The notes: generated by a model not told the origin, from the letters alone. Counted from the first letter of the stretch, positions 18,172 through 26,790 are shown. The stretch is 33,182 bases of DNA from an uncultured Bacilli bacterium (GCA_947625635.1 CANQPA010000013.1:1-33182); one strand, 5' to 3'. A program made the numbers and translations.

Positions 18172-18198
18172 ACATATTTATAAAAAATTCATAAAATA
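18172..18198 (+). promoter_or_regulatory. Sigma-K-like promoter of the YjcZ-like pair
   Basis: AC (18172-18173), a 16-nt spacer and CATAAAATA (18190-18198) match the late mother-cell sigma-K pattern (AC-N16-CATANNNTA). The expected start site is just before the AAGGAGG ribosome binding site. No sigma-A promoter is seen here. Confidence 0.55.
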
Positions 18199-18230
18199 CT
18201 GTGAAATGATAAAAAAGGAGGAAAGATTAT

Positions 18231-18317
18231 ATGTGTTGTAATTCTGGTGTATCTGGAGCAGCTATTGTTTTAGTATTATTTATTCTTTTAATAATCATAC
18301 TTGGTGCATATATTTAG
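18231..18317 (+). CDS. YjcZ-like sporulation peptide 1
   Basis: This 28-residue peptide is too short for the ORF track: MCCNSGVSGAAIVLVLFILLIIILGAYI. A Cys/Gly/Ser N-terminus followed by one hydrophobic helix is the layout of the YjcZ/SSCSF family of small sporulation membrane peptides. AAGGAGG (18215-18221) is at a good distance. It has a sigma-K-like promoter and forms an operon with a second, similar peptide gene. The function of the family is unknown. Confidence 0.75.
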   Translation: MCCNSGVSGAAIVLVLFILLIIILGAYI

Positions 18318-18327
18318 GAGGTGTAGA

Positions 18328-18459
18328 ATGAGTACAAATAATTCTTGCTGTGAAAATAATAATACACAAACAGGATGCTGTAGAAATAATAGCGGTTTTG
18401 TAATAATAATAGTTTTATATATTTTACTTGCTATCATAATAGGCTCTTGTTTGTATTAA
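18328..18459 (+). CDS. YjcZ-like sporulation peptide 2
   Basis: This 43-residue peptide is also missing from the track. It has an Asn/Cys-rich head (MSTNNSCCENNN...GCCRNN) and a single hydrophobic helix (FVIIIVLYILLAIIIG), ending SCLY. The two CC pairs and the shape match peptide 1. Its ribosome binding site, AGGAGGTG, overlaps the stop codon of peptide 1, so the two are translated as a pair. A strong terminator follows. Confidence 0.7.
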   Translation: MSTNNSCCENNNTQTGCCRNNSGFVIIIVLYILLAIIIGSCLY

Positions 18460-18482
18460 AAAGAGGTTGCCTCTTTTTTTTT
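18460..18482 (+). terminator. Terminator of the YjcZ-like operon
   Basis: AAAGAGG TTG CCTCTTT followed by a run of T. It has a compact GC-containing stem and is a clear intrinsic terminator. Confidence 0.9.
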
Positions 18483-18538
18483 AGATAATAAAATAACATA
18501 TAACGTAGAATTTTTATTATAAATTTTTTATAAATATA

Positions 18539-18567
18539 TTTACAGTCATATAAACTATTGATATAAT
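18539..18567 (+). promoter_or_regulatory. Cysteine desulfurase promoter
   Basis: TTTACA, a 17-nt spacer and TATAAT, ending 26 nt before the start codon. Confidence 0.7.
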
Positions 18568-18593
18568 TTATTTATTAGAACTTAGGTGATTTT

Positions 18594-19721
18594 ATGATTT
18601 ATTTAGATTATAGTGCTACCACAAAAGTAAATGATGAAGTACTTGATACTTTTATAAAATGTTCAAAAAAGTTTATCGGTAATCCAAATTCATTACATTT
18701 GTTAGGTGTTGAATCAAAAAAAATAATTGAACTTGCAACAAAACAAATAGCAAGTCTTTTGAATGTAAATGAGAATGAAATAATATATACAAGTGGTGCT
18801 TCAGAATCAAATAATATGGCTATAAAAGGGATTTGTGAAAAATATAAAAATAGAGGCAATCATATAATAACTACAAAATTAGAACATTCATCTGTTTCTA
18901 TGCCTATAAATTATTTGAAAGAATTGGGATATACTGTTGATTATGTAAAATTAGATAAAAATGGGCAAGTAGATTTGGAAAATTTACAAGAATTAATTAC
19001 AGATAAAACAATTCTTGTATCAGTATGTGCTGTAAATAGTGAAGTTGGCATACTCCAACCTATAGAAGAAATTGGTAATATTGTTAGTAACTACAAAAAG
19101 TGCTTTTTTCACTGTGATGTGACACAAGCTATAGGAAAAATAGATATAGATTTATGTAAAGTCGATTTAGCTAGCTTTTCAGCACACAAATTTTACGGAA
19201 TCAAAGGTATAGGATGTTTAATCAAAAAGGAAAAAATTGATATTATTCCATTAATACATGGAGGAAAAAGTACTAGTATTTATAGAAGTGGAACGCCTGC
19301 TTTACCTTTAATTGTATCACTTTCTAAAGCACTTAGACTTTCATATGAAAATATAACACAAAAAGAAAAATATGTTCATAAATTAAATAAATATTTAAAA
19401 GAAAAATTAGATAAATATGATAAAGTACGAATAAATAGTAATGATAAATCAATTCCCCATATACTTAATATAAGTATAATAGGGGTAAAACCAGAAACTA
19501 TGTTACACGCTTTAGAAAAATACAATATATACATATCGACTAAGAGTGCTTGTTCTTCATCCAATGCTAAATCAGAAGCGGTGTATGAAGTTACTAAAAA
19601 TGAACAAAGTGCAAAATCGAGTATTAGAATAAGTTTATCACATTTAACGACAATAAATGAACTTGATGAATTTATTAAATATTTTGATGTTTGCTATAAT
19701 GAATTGACATTCTTAAAATAA
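18594..19721 (+). CDS. Cysteine desulfurase (NifS/IscS-like)
   Basis: This PLP enzyme takes sulfur from cysteine as an enzyme persulfide for Fe-S clusters or tRNA thiolation. In its 375 residues, YLDYSATTKV opens the protein. TSGASESNN and LEHSSV are cofactor contacts, SFSAHKFYGIKG carries the PLP lysine, GTPALPLIVSL follows, and STKSACSSS holds the catalytic cysteine. A scaffold (iscU/sufU) or thiI is not adjacent, so the sulfur acceptor is unknown. In Firmicutes such stand-alone enzymes often serve ThiI. TTAGGTGAT precedes the ATG. Confidence 0.92.
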   Translation: MIYLDYSATTKVNDEVLDTFIKCSKKFIGNPNSLHLLGVESKKIIELATKQIASLLNVNENEIIYTSGASESNNMAIKGICEKYKNRGNHIITTKLEHSSVSMPINYLKELGYTVDYVKLDKNGQVDLENLQELITDKTILVSVCAVNSEVGILQPIEEIGNIVSNYKKCFFHCDVTQAIGKIDIDLCKVDLASFSAHKFYGIKGIGCLIKKEKIDIIPLIHGGKSTSIYRSGTPALPLIVSLSKALRLSYENITQKEKYVHKLNKYLKEKLDKYDKVRINSNDKSIPHILNISIIGVKPETMLHALEKYNIYISTKSACSSSNAKSEAVYEVTKNEQSAKSSIRISLSHLTTINELDEFIKYFDVCYNELTFLK

Positions 19722-19770
19722 TTTTATTTACATTAAATATGTAAAGTTTTCATAAATATATTTATAATTA

Positions 19771-19801
19771 TTGACAAGTATGGTTATGCGTTTGTTATAA
19801 T
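19771..19801 (+). promoter_or_regulatory. folD promoter
   Basis: TTGACA and TATAAT with a 19-nt spacer (18 if the -10 is read as TTATAA). The spacing is longer than ideal but both boxes are good. Confidence 0.55.
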
Positions 19802-19841
19802 TAAGATACAAGGGTAATGATATATTTATGGAGATGATAAT

Positions 19842-20672
19842 ATGAATAACGTAATAGATGGAAAAGAAACTAGTATAACTATAGAGGAAGAAGTAAAACA
19901 ATGCATAAAAGGTTGTATAATAAGGCCTTCAGTGGCGGTTATTCAAGTAGGAGATAATGAATTAAGTGAGACTTTTATTAAATTAAAAGAAGATGCTTGT
20001 AATAGAGTAGGAATTTATTTCAGATATTATAAATTTGAAGACGGGACTTCAGAACTTACAATAATAAATAAAATAAAAGAATTAAATAATGATGATTATG
20101 TAAATGGAATAATGATCAAATTACCGTTACCAGAGAAATATAATGAAAAAAGATTGTTAAATACTATTATAAATAGTAAGGACGTGGATGGACTTACTGA
20201 TATAAATATAGGTAGACTCTTAAGTGGAAGAAAAACAATTATTCCAAGTGCTGTTTTATCTATATTGACTTTACTAAAAGAAAATAACATCGAATTAAAA
20301 GGTAAGGATGTTGTCATTGTTGGTAAGGGTAAAACTGTAGGCAGACCATTAATTAGTGTTTTATTGAATGAAGGTGCGACTGTTACAATCTGTCATTCAA
20401 ATACCTTAGATATAAAAAGACATACTCTTAATGCTGATATAGTTATTTCAGCAACCGGTGTAAAAAATATAATAACAGAAGATATGGTTAAAGAAAATGC
20501 TATTGTAATCGGAGTGGGATGTTGTATTGAAAAAGGAAAAATTTTAGATGATATAGATAGCAAAGTATTAGAAAAGAACTCTATAGTTATCAAGGCATTA
20601 GACTCTATAGTTCCACTAACAGTTTCAATGTTTTTAAAAAATACATTACTTTGTTATAGTAATAAAAAATGA
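19842..20672 (+). CDS. folD: FolD-like methylene-tetrahydrofolate dehydrogenase/cyclohydrolase, divergent
   Basis: FolD converts 5,10-methylene-THF to 10-formyl-THF. The 276-residue fold is intact: SETFIKLKEDAC, NGIMIKLPLP, KDVDGLTDINIGRL and GKGKTVGRPL. Compared with the classical enzyme, the catalytic Lys is kept (FIKLK versus YVxxK) and the Asp of DVDG is kept. However, the active-site Gln of ILVQLPLP is Lys, the PCTP motif is PSAV, and the C-terminal TPVPGGVGPMT reads KALDSIVPLT. Activity may therefore be altered or lost. Its own promoter is present, and it ends in a terminator shared with tmcAL. It could be a paralogue with a new role; a canonical copy would then be elsewhere. Confidence 0.82.
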   Translation: MNNVIDGKETSITIEEEVKQCIKGCIIRPSVAVIQVGDNELSETFIKLKEDACNRVGIYFRYYKFEDGTSELTIINKIKELNNDDYVNGIMIKLPLPEKYNEKRLLNTIINSKDVDGLTDINIGRLLSGRKTIIPSAVLSILTLLKENNIELKGKDVVIVGKGKTVGRPLISVLLNEGATVTICHSNTLDIKRHTLNADIVISATGVKNIITEDMVKENAIVIGVGCCIEKGKILDDIDSKVLEKNSIVIKALDSIVPLTVSMFLKNTLLCYSNKK

Positions 20673-20706
20673 CCTATTATAAAAAATTATTTCATAATAG
20701 GTTTTT
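20671..20706. terminator. Bidirectional terminator between folD and tmcAL
   Basis: ACCTATTAT and ATAATAGGT form a 9-bp perfect stem, with T-runs on both 3' sides. It overlaps the folD stop and the final codons of tmcAL. Confidence 0.85.
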
Positions 20707-21823
20707 CTTTATATTCTTTTTCTATAAAAGATGTTTTATTATTTATTTTTCTATTTAGGGCAACAATATTGTTAATTTGTAAATCTTTATTTAAGTAGTT
20801 GTCGTCATAATTAGTAAGTATTTTAACATCTATATCTTTTTTTATTTTTTTCAATCTATTCATACCAACTTTATCAAAACCTAATACTCTTATATATTCA
20901 AGCTTTAAATTTGATACATCAAGTTTTGTTATTGAAAATAGTATGAATGTAAGTGTTCTTTTAAGTCTATTATACGTATATCTTTTTGTTTTTATTAGAC
21001 TTAATAATTCTTCTAAAGTTTTGGATTTATTTATATATTTTTTTATTCTATTTTGAATGCTTTCATCTACTCCCTGGTATATAGTAAGATTAGTTTCACT
21101 AATTATTTTATATTTTAAAAGATCAAAATAGTCATCCAAAAAAACTATATCATTTTTATTTAGAAATTGTAATGATTCTTTAGGAACATATTTCTTTACA
21201 TTTTTGCCATTTTTAAGAAGTTCTCTAATACTCCTTGCGCTGGTGATTTTTCCCTCTATTTTTTTAGAGTTAAAATTACTATTTCTTTTAATAGTTACGG
21301 GAGTAATATTATAGTTATTTTTTATAATTTCTTTAACATAACTTAGTCCAAGTAAATCATTAGGTGATGATATCGATTTTCCACATAAAATTTTAAATGT
21401 TTTACAAACTGCAGTAGGGTAATTAATACCTTCATTTATAAAATTTTTTACGAGTTTATTATATTTTTCTTCGTTTAATTGTATATTTGCTAGTTTGATT
21501 AGTAGATTAATATCATTTGATTCACTGCCAAAAACTATGGTATCACATTTTAACTTATTTAGTATTTCTATTACTCCTTTAGCAAATATGTCTGCACTTT
21601 GAATATATTTAAATGGTAATTCAACTACAAGATCTGCTCCACTTTCCAAGGCGATTTTTGTCTTTTTAAATTTATCTATTAAACTTAATTCTCCGCGTTG
21701 ACATATCCATCCAGTAAGAATCAAAGTTATATTAGAATCGGGATACAACTTTTTAATCATTTTTAAATGATATAAATGTCCATAGTGGAATGGATTATAT
21801 TCACAAATTATACCAATATTCAT
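20687..21823 (-). CDS. tmcAL: tRNA(Met) cytidine acetate ligase (YlbM)
   Basis: TmcAL makes ac4C34 in elongator tRNA-Met by adenylating acetate. The 378-residue protein begins with the nucleotidyltransferase motif GIICEYNPFHYGHLYH (HxGH type). It continues with LTGWICQRGE, LVVELPFKYIQSADIF, FGSES, SPNDLLGLSYVKE and SARSIRELL, all typical of YlbM. As in Bacillus, it lies next to the ylbN (DUF177) and rpmF genes, here divergently. The start is preceded by GGTGGTGAC. It shares its terminator with folD. Confidence 0.93.
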   Translation of the reverse strand: MNIGIICEYNPFHYGHLYHLKMIKKLYPDSNITLILTGWICQRGELSLIDKFKKTKIALESGADLVVELPFKYIQSADIFAKGVIEILNKLKCDTIVFGSESNDINLLIKLANIQLNEEKYNKLVKNFINEGINYPTAVCKTFKILCGKSISSPNDLLGLSYVKEIIKNNYNITPVTIKRNSNFNSKKIEGKITSARSIRELLKNGKNVKKYVPKESLQFLNKNDIVFLDDYFDLLKYKIISETNLTIYQGVDESIQNRIKKYINKSKTLEELLSLIKTKRYTYNRLKRTLTFILFSITKLDVSNLKLEYIRVLGFDKVGMNRLKKIKKDIDVKILTNYDDNYLNKDLQINNIVALNRKINNKTSFIEKEYKEKPIMK

Positions 21824-21875
21824 AATGTCACCACCAATAATATAACATATTTTACAAAAAAAAATAACAAATATG

Positions 21876-21904
21876 TTGATTTTTGTAAAAAATAACTATA
21901 TAAT
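21876..21904 (+). promoter_or_regulatory. Promoter of DUF177-rpmF
   Basis: TTGATT, a 17-nt spacer and TATAAT, with AGAGGAGA before the start codon. Confidence 0.75.
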
Positions 21905-21929
21905 GATATAGTTAAAAAGAGGAGATTAT

Positions 21930-22421
21930 ATGAATTTTGATATTATAAGGTTAAATAATAATATTGTTTCAAGTATACCCATTGATATAATTTATTCTTT
22001 TACTAAAGATCAAATTAGCGGAACTGATATTCTGCAGCTTGATAATATTAAAATACAAGGTGAAATATTTAAAAATAGCATGGGAAATATTGAACTTGAT
22101 TGCAATGTTGAAGGAGTAATGGTTCTTCCTTGTGCAATAACATTGAAACCAGTAGAACATTTATTTAGTATAAACATAGATGATGAAATTGAAAGTTTAT
22201 TTGGAGAAATGGGAGAAAAACAAATAAATTTTAAAAATACTATTGATATTTTTCCAATAATATGGGAAAATATATTGATGGAAGTTCCAACACGTGTTGT
22301 AAGTGAGGATGCTAAAAATATTGATATGTGTGGAGATGGATGGTCATTTACAACAAATGAAGAAAAAACAAATCCACTTAGCGAACTTATGAATTATATA
22401 GATGATAGTGAGGTGAAATAA
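21930..22421 (+). CDS. DUF177/YceD family protein (YlbN)
   Basis: This 163-residue protein is encoded directly before rpmF, the classical position of DUF177 (YceD/YlbN). Its role is not firmly established; plant and bacterial relatives are linked to 23S rRNA accumulation. Visible family features are the paired cysteines in the middle (LDCNVEGVMVLPCAITL), here C..C with 13 residues between, and the acidic C-terminal part DMCGDGW...NPLSEL. Its TAA is immediately followed by the rpmF ATG, so the two are co-transcribed. Confidence 0.87.
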   Translation: MNFDIIRLNNNIVSSIPIDIIYSFTKDQISGTDILQLDNIKIQGEIFKNSMGNIELDCNVEGVMVLPCAITLKPVEHLFSINIDDEIESLFGEMGEKQINFKNTIDIFPIIWENILMEVPTRVVSEDAKNIDMCGDGWSFTTNEEKTNPLSELMNYIDDSEVK

Positions 22422-22607
22422 ATGGCAGTACCATTTAGAAAAGTTAGTAATACTAGAGGTAGAAAAAGAAGAACACATTATAAAATAAGTGAAAATTCAA
22501 CAACTAAATGTCCAAAATGTGGGGCTGAGATAAGACCACATAGGGTATGTTTAGCTTGTGGAACTTATAAAGGTAAAGAAATAATAAAAAGCGAGGAAGA
22601 TAAATAA
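22422..22607 (+). CDS. rpmF: 50S ribosomal protein L32, zinc-binding form
   Basis: This 61-residue protein has the classic basic start [21 protein letters not shown] and a zinc ribbon [18 protein letters not shown] (C-x2-C ... C-x2-C). All four cysteines are present, so it is the zinc-dependent (C+) form. The start abuts the DUF177 stop. A hairpin terminator overlaps its stop codon. Confidence 0.97.
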   Translation: MAVPFRKVSNTRGRKRRTHYKISENSTTKCPKCGAEIRPHRVCLACGTYKGKEIIKSEEDK

Positions 22608-22621
22608 TCTTCTTTTTCTTT
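22595..22621 (+). terminator. rpmF terminator
   Basis: GAAGAT AAATA ATCTTC followed by TTTTTCTTT. It overlaps the rpmF stop codon. Confidence 0.75.
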
Positions 22622-22663
22622 ACACTTTTATACATTAATATTAAATATTTTTTATACTAAATA

Positions 22664-22691
22664 TTTGTTAGAAAGATAAATGTGTTAAAAT
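22664..22691 (+). promoter_or_regulatory. Likely lepB promoter
   Basis: TTTGTT, a 16-nt spacer and TAAAAT preceded by TGTGT (-16 element). GAAGGAGG follows ahead of the start. The -35 is weak. Confidence 0.45.
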
Positions 22692-22709
22692 TATATAGAA
22701 GGAGGTATT

Positions 22710-23243
22710 ATGGATTGGTTAGGTATAAAGGAATTTTTTAAAGATTTTTTTAAATATGTACTTTTGATAATAGTTATTCTTTTTATAGCTATATATATAA
22801 TAGGACTTCAACAAGTTGTTGGGCCATCAATGTCACCTAACTTGAAAAATAATGATATTCTTATTTTAGATAAGATAAGTTATAAATTTACCAATATAAA
22901 AAGAGGTGATGTTGTATCGTTATACTATGCAGATACTAAATATCTTATTAAAAGAATTATAGGTTTGCCGGGAGAATATATCGAATACAAAAATAATATG
23001 TTATATATAGATGGTAATTTATATTTAGAAGATTATTTAGATGATGTTATAACAGAAGATTTTTCTATAAAGGACTTAGGGTATGATAAAATTCCAAGTA
23101 ATCAATATTTAGTATTAGGAGATAACAGAGGTGATTCTTTAGATAGTCGGGATAAAACGGTTGGACTTATAGATCGGTCTGATATAATTGGAAAGGTTAG
23201 ATTTAGAATTTGGCCCTTAAATAAAATAAAAATTGTAAAGTGA
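22710..23243 (+). CDS. lepB: Signal peptidase I
   Basis: It cleaves signal peptides of secreted proteins on the outer face of the membrane. The 177-residue protein has one N-terminal membrane helix (about 14-34), the nucleophile box GPSMSPNL, the general-base lysine in KRIIGLPGE, and the C-terminal box GDNRGDSLDSR. This is the short Gram-positive SipS-like form. The next gene encodes a large exported protein with a probable A-x-A cleavage site, so dedicated processing is possible, although that gene has its own promoter. Confidence 0.94.
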   Translation: MDWLGIKEFFKDFFKYVLLIIVILFIAIYIIGLQQVVGPSMSPNLKNNDILILDKISYKFTNIKRGDVVSLYYADTKYLIKRIIGLPGEYIEYKNNMLYIDGNLYLEDYLDDVITEDFSIKDLGYDKIPSNQYLVLGDNRGDSLDSRDKTVGLIDRSDIIGKVRFRIWPLNKIKIVK

Positions 23244-23303
23244 AAAGTTTAATAAAAAGAATTACAAATTTTGTAAAAAAAGTAAAAAAAAATATTAATT
23301 TTA

Positions 23304-23332
23304 TAGACAAATTTTTTCAATTGTTTTATAAT
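23304..23332 (+). promoter_or_regulatory. Promoter of the Ig-like surface protein
   Basis: TAGACA, a 17-nt spacer and TATAAT. The leader of about 60 nt contains a loose ATTCAG...CTGAAT repeat and an AGAGGAGG ribosome binding site. Confidence 0.65.
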
Positions 23333-23401
23333 ATTATTGAATTCAGAAGAAATGTATTTTCGTCGTATGTTTTGAACTGAATAACACAAGAGGAGGTTTT
23401 T

Positions 23402-26215
23402 ATGGAAAATAAGAAAAAATATATAATTGCAATTATCTTATTTATTTTTCTTGGACTTACAATATTTACTTTCGCAAATCCTAAAAAAGAGGAAATAAAA
23501 GAACAAGGTAGTGGAGAAAGTATAAAAGAAAATGTTGATAAAAGTAAAGATGGAGAAGATAGTTCCAAAAACAATACTAATATTAATACGAATGTAGAAA
23601 ATTCTGATAATTCTAATAATGTTAATTCACACGGAGTTAATGTTGAAGGATTAGTACATAATACATTTGTAAATGAAGAACAGAGTAATGGAGGTGTTGG
23701 AGGCGCTACTGTAGATGATTCATACGAACTTGCATTAAGAGCAGTTATAGAGGCTGAAGAAAAAATAGATGAAAATTCTGTTAAAAAAGCACAAGACTTA
23801 GTTGATAAAGTTGAAGATCAATCTAAAAAGAATGAACTTCAAAATAGGTTAGACGAAGTAAAAGATGAATTAGATGTTAAAGGCTTGGTAGAAAGTTTGA
23901 AAAATCAAACAAAAAGTGCTAAAAGTAAGGCAGAACTTGATAACGCAAGAGATTTTAGAAAAAATAAAGAAATTGTTAAAAAAGTTACTGATTTAACTAA
24001 TGAAAATTTAAAAGACGAATTAAATTCAACATTAGAAGAATTAGCTAGATTGCTTGATGATACAACTGCTCCAAAATTAAATGTTGAAAATGGCAAATTA
24101 TATAACAAATTTGTTAAAGTTGAAGCAAAGGATGAAGAAGGTAATGGAGCACAAGTTGTCATTAAAGATTCCGAAGGAAATGTTGTTGATAGTATCACAA
24201 AAGATGGAAGTTACACAATAACTGCAACAGATGATGCTTATAATACCGTTACTGTAACTATAACAGTTGATACAACTGCTCCAAAAGCGGAATTCTCAAG
24301 AATGTCAGTTTTAGGAGGAACTGGTAATGAAAAGAGTGTAAATGTAGGCAAAACAGTATGGGTTTATGTACGTTATAATGAAAAATTAGCTAGTGAGCCT
24401 AAAATTACAATTGCTGGAGTTGAGGCAAAAGTATTCTTAAATGATAAAAATGAAGATGAATCTAGGGATGTATATTATCTATATGTTGGTGAAGTAGTTT
24501 TACCTGACACTTTAACAGATGGTCAAAAAATTACATTTACAGTAACAGATGCATATGATGAAGCTGGAAATATGTCAGATGATGTTACAAGTGTAACGGA
24601 AGGTAATGTATTAGTTGTCGACAGAAAAGCTCCTTCATTAGTAGTAGATACGATAAATGAGAATGGATATTCTAATACACAAGATCCACAAGTACATGCA
24701 ACAGATGTAAATCCATTTAAAACAATAGTAAAATTGGATGGAAAAGTAGTAAGAGAAGATACAGCTTCTGAAAATGCAGATGGAACTTACTCAACTTGGT
24801 TTGGAATTGGATATTTAGATGATGGAGAATATGAAGTAACATCAGTTGATGAAGCTGGAAATATAACTGATGTAATTGATTTTATACTTGATAGAAATAA
24901 TCCAAGTTACAATTCCGTAGGAATAATGAATATAGATCAAAAAACTGAAGGTTATGCAAAAGTTGGAGATAGAGTTTGGGTGTATGTAGTAACAGATGAG
25001 CATTTATCTAAGGAACCAATAATCAAAATAAATGGAGTAGAAGCTAAGATAGTACAAACAGAAGACGGAAAAAAATTTGATGCAGATTGGTATAAGTATG
25101 TTGGTGAAGTAGTAATGACTGAAGATATGGAAGAAGGAGAAATTCAGTTCACAATCAGTGATTACTGTGATTTGGCTGGAAATAAAGGTCAAGAATTAAA
25201 TAACTCTAACATAAATAAAGGATTAGAAAAAATAATATTAGATAAAACAGCTCCAGTAATAACACTAGATACATATAATAATGGACTTACAAATGATAAG
25301 ACAGTAAATATAAAAGACGCAAATGAATTTAGCTATATAATACGTAAAAATGGAAAAGATGATGTAAGACCTTCAACAGCTAAAGAAGACGGAACGCAAT
25401 TTGCAAGGTTTGATGTATGGCAAGGTGATGGAGAATATACAATAATAGCAACAGATCTTGCTGGAAATACTTCAGAATTATCATTTACACTTGATACTAA
25501 ACCTATGACTGTTAATGGTATTGTGGCTAGGGTATTTGGAAACAACAATACAAGTAATAATACACTTGCAAAAATTGGGGATAGAATTCAAGTTGTAATA
25601 GATATAGCTGAAGAACTTGAGGTTATGCCATCACTTTCTATAAATGGCGAAACAATTAAATTTTCACCAACTGCTGGAACAAACGAAACTCATTTCGTAT
25701 ATGAAGCTAACTATATTGTAAAAGCAGGCGATAATGTTAAAAATGATGAAATTGTGTCATTTGAAGTTATAAATCTTAATGATAATGCTTTAAATGGGGT
25801 TAATTATAATAATAAAGAAAATACAACTAAATTGAATAATACAGATTTTAATGTAATTAAATACGATATTGTTGCTCCAAATGCGTCAGTTAATGGTAAA
25901 AAAATAAATGATGGAGAAACTATTACTTTTAAGTCAGGAACAAGTATAGATTCAAGAGATATTAATAAGTATGTTATTTTTGGTAGAAATATCAACGGTA
26001 GCAGAGATGGACAGATTGATCAATTCGGTTATAGGGATAGATTCAATATGGGATGGTTAGGCGAAGGAACATACAGTGTATCTGCGATGGATGAGGCTGG
26101 AAATGAGATAAAATTTAGTGTTATTCAAACAAACAATGATGTTGCTTCTTTAACCAGTTCTATACAAAATGAAGTTCAACAATCATATAATGATGAAGAA
26201 TTAAAGGCTTGTTAA
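23402..26215 (+). CDS. Large exported protein with alternating Ig-like modules
   Basis: This 937-residue protein starts with a signal peptide (about 6-25, possible cleavage after TFA). Next come a Ser/Asn/Glu-rich low-complexity spacer (about 27-105) and a charged helical region (about 107-215) of the kind seen in clostridial and Bacilli surface proteins (SYELALRAVIEAEEK). From about 216 it has seven beta-sandwich modules separated by DTTAP/DRKAP/DKTAP-like joints. Short modules (ending DEAGN or DLAGN plus a strand) alternate with longer ones containing VGDRVWVYV and INGVEAKI. No LPXTG, SLH or choline-binding anchor is present at the C-terminus, which ends ELKAC. It may be released or held by the uncleaved N-terminal helix. 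An adhesin or wall-associated role is inferred. Confidence 0.8.
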   Translation: MENKKKYIIAIILFIFLGLTIFTFANPKKEEIKEQGSGESIKENVDKSKDGEDSSKNNTNINTNVENSDNSNNVNSHGVNVEGLVHNTFVNEEQSNGGVGGATVDDSYELALRAVIEAEEKIDENSVKKAQDLVDKVEDQSKKNELQNRLDEVKDELDVKGLVESLKNQTKSAKSKAELDNARDFRKNKEIVKKVTDLTNENLKDELNSTLEELARLLDDTTAPKLNVENGKLYNKFVKVEAKDEEGNGAQVVIKDSEGNVVDSITKDGSYTITATDDAYNTVTVTITVDTTAPKAEFSRMSVLGGTGNEKSVNVGKTVWVYVRYNEKLASEPKITIAGVEAKVFLNDKNEDESRDVYYLYVGEVVLPDTLTDGQKITFTVTDAYDEAGNMSDDVTSVTEGNVLVVDRKAPSLVVDTINENGYSNTQDPQVHATDVNPFKTIVKLDGKVVREDTASENADGTYSTWFGIGYLDDGEYEVTSVDEAGNITDVIDFILDRNNPSYNSVGIMNIDQKTEGYAKVGDRVWVYVVTDEHLSKEPIIKINGVEAKIVQTEDGKKFDADWYKYVGEVVMTEDMEEGEIQFTISDYCDLAGNKGQELNNSNINKGLEKIILDKTAPVITLDTYNNGLTNDKTVNIKDANEFSYIIRKNGKDDVRPSTAKEDGTQFARFDVWQGDGEYTIIATDLAGNTSELSFTLDTKPMTVNGIVARVFGNNNTSNNTLAKIGDRIQVVIDIAEELEVMPSLSINGETIKFSPTAGTNETHFVYEANYIVKAGDNVKNDEIVSFEVINLNDNALNGVNYNNKENTTKLNNTDFNVIKYDIVAPNASVNGKKINDGETITFKSGTSIDSRDINKYVIFGRNINGSRDGQIDQFGYRDRFNMGWLGEGTYSVSAMDEAGNEIKFSVIQTNNDVASLTSSIQNEVQQSYNDEELKAC

Positions 26216-26218
26216 ATT

Positions 26219-26250
26219 TAAGAAAGTTTTAAAACTTTCTTTTATTTTTA
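26219..26250 (+). terminator. Terminator of the Ig-like protein gene
   Basis: AGAAAGTTTTAAAACTTTCT is a perfect 20-nt palindrome followed by TTTATTTTTATT. Confidence 0.85.
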
Positions 26251-26284
26251 TTCATATTGTGATAAAATTGTCTTGGGTGGTAAA

Positions 26285-26680
26285 ATGTCATATATTAAAT
26301 TTAAAGAATTAACAAAATATTTTGATTTAAAAACAGAAGTTAAGGAAGAAGAACTTCCAGAATATGCAAAAGAGTATGTATTAGATAATGAAAAAATAAT
26401 AATGTCCTATAAGAATAGTAAAGATTATGCTGTATTTACGGATAAAAAAATTATATTATTTGATAGGGATACATTAGCTGTTTATTATAAAAAAATACAT
26501 ATAATACCTTATATATCAATTTCTACTAGTGCAATTAATTTTAAACCTGGTAAGGTTGAACTTTTGTTTAGCTTAGACAGTGGATATCAAATTCATTTAA
26601 ATTTTATTGATATGAATCATGATAAGAAGGAAAATATTAAAAAGGTGTATAAGATAATAATGATGACCAAAATATTATAA
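26285..26680 (+). CDS. Bacterial PH domain protein
   Basis: This protein has about 131 residues. The pattern EYVLDNEKIIMSYKNSKDYAVFTDKKIILFDRD matches bacterial PH-like (bPH) domains, a seven-stranded barrel with a C-terminal helix, often oligomeric and of unknown ligand. No membrane segment is present. The track uses a TTG at 26273; ATG 26285 with GGGTGG just upstream is preferred. It is a single gene between an exported protein and deoC. Confidence 0.68.
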   Translation: MSYIKFKELTKYFDLKTEVKEEELPEYAKEYVLDNEKIIMSYKNSKDYAVFTDKKIILFDRDTLAVYYKKIHIIPYISISTSAINFKPGKVELLFSLDSGYQIHLNFIDMNHDKKENIKKVYKIIMMTKIL

Positions 26681-26790
26681 AATTAAATAAATCAAAAAAT
26701 AATAGTTGTTTTAATGTTAATGGAAAATTTGTGGTTGATAGAAACTAAAAAAGTTAAATTAATAAAATGCTTTTCAGTCTGGTGAAATGT

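Noticed and set aside
17560-18194. Plus-strand ORFs (61, 149 and 61 residues) over the foldase gene
   Set aside because: They are Phe/Leu-rich antisense reads of the Lys-rich N-terminal tail of the PrsA-like protein.
19802-19841. THF riboswitch ahead of folD
   Set aside because: The leader after the promoter is about 35 nt, too short for the aptamer.
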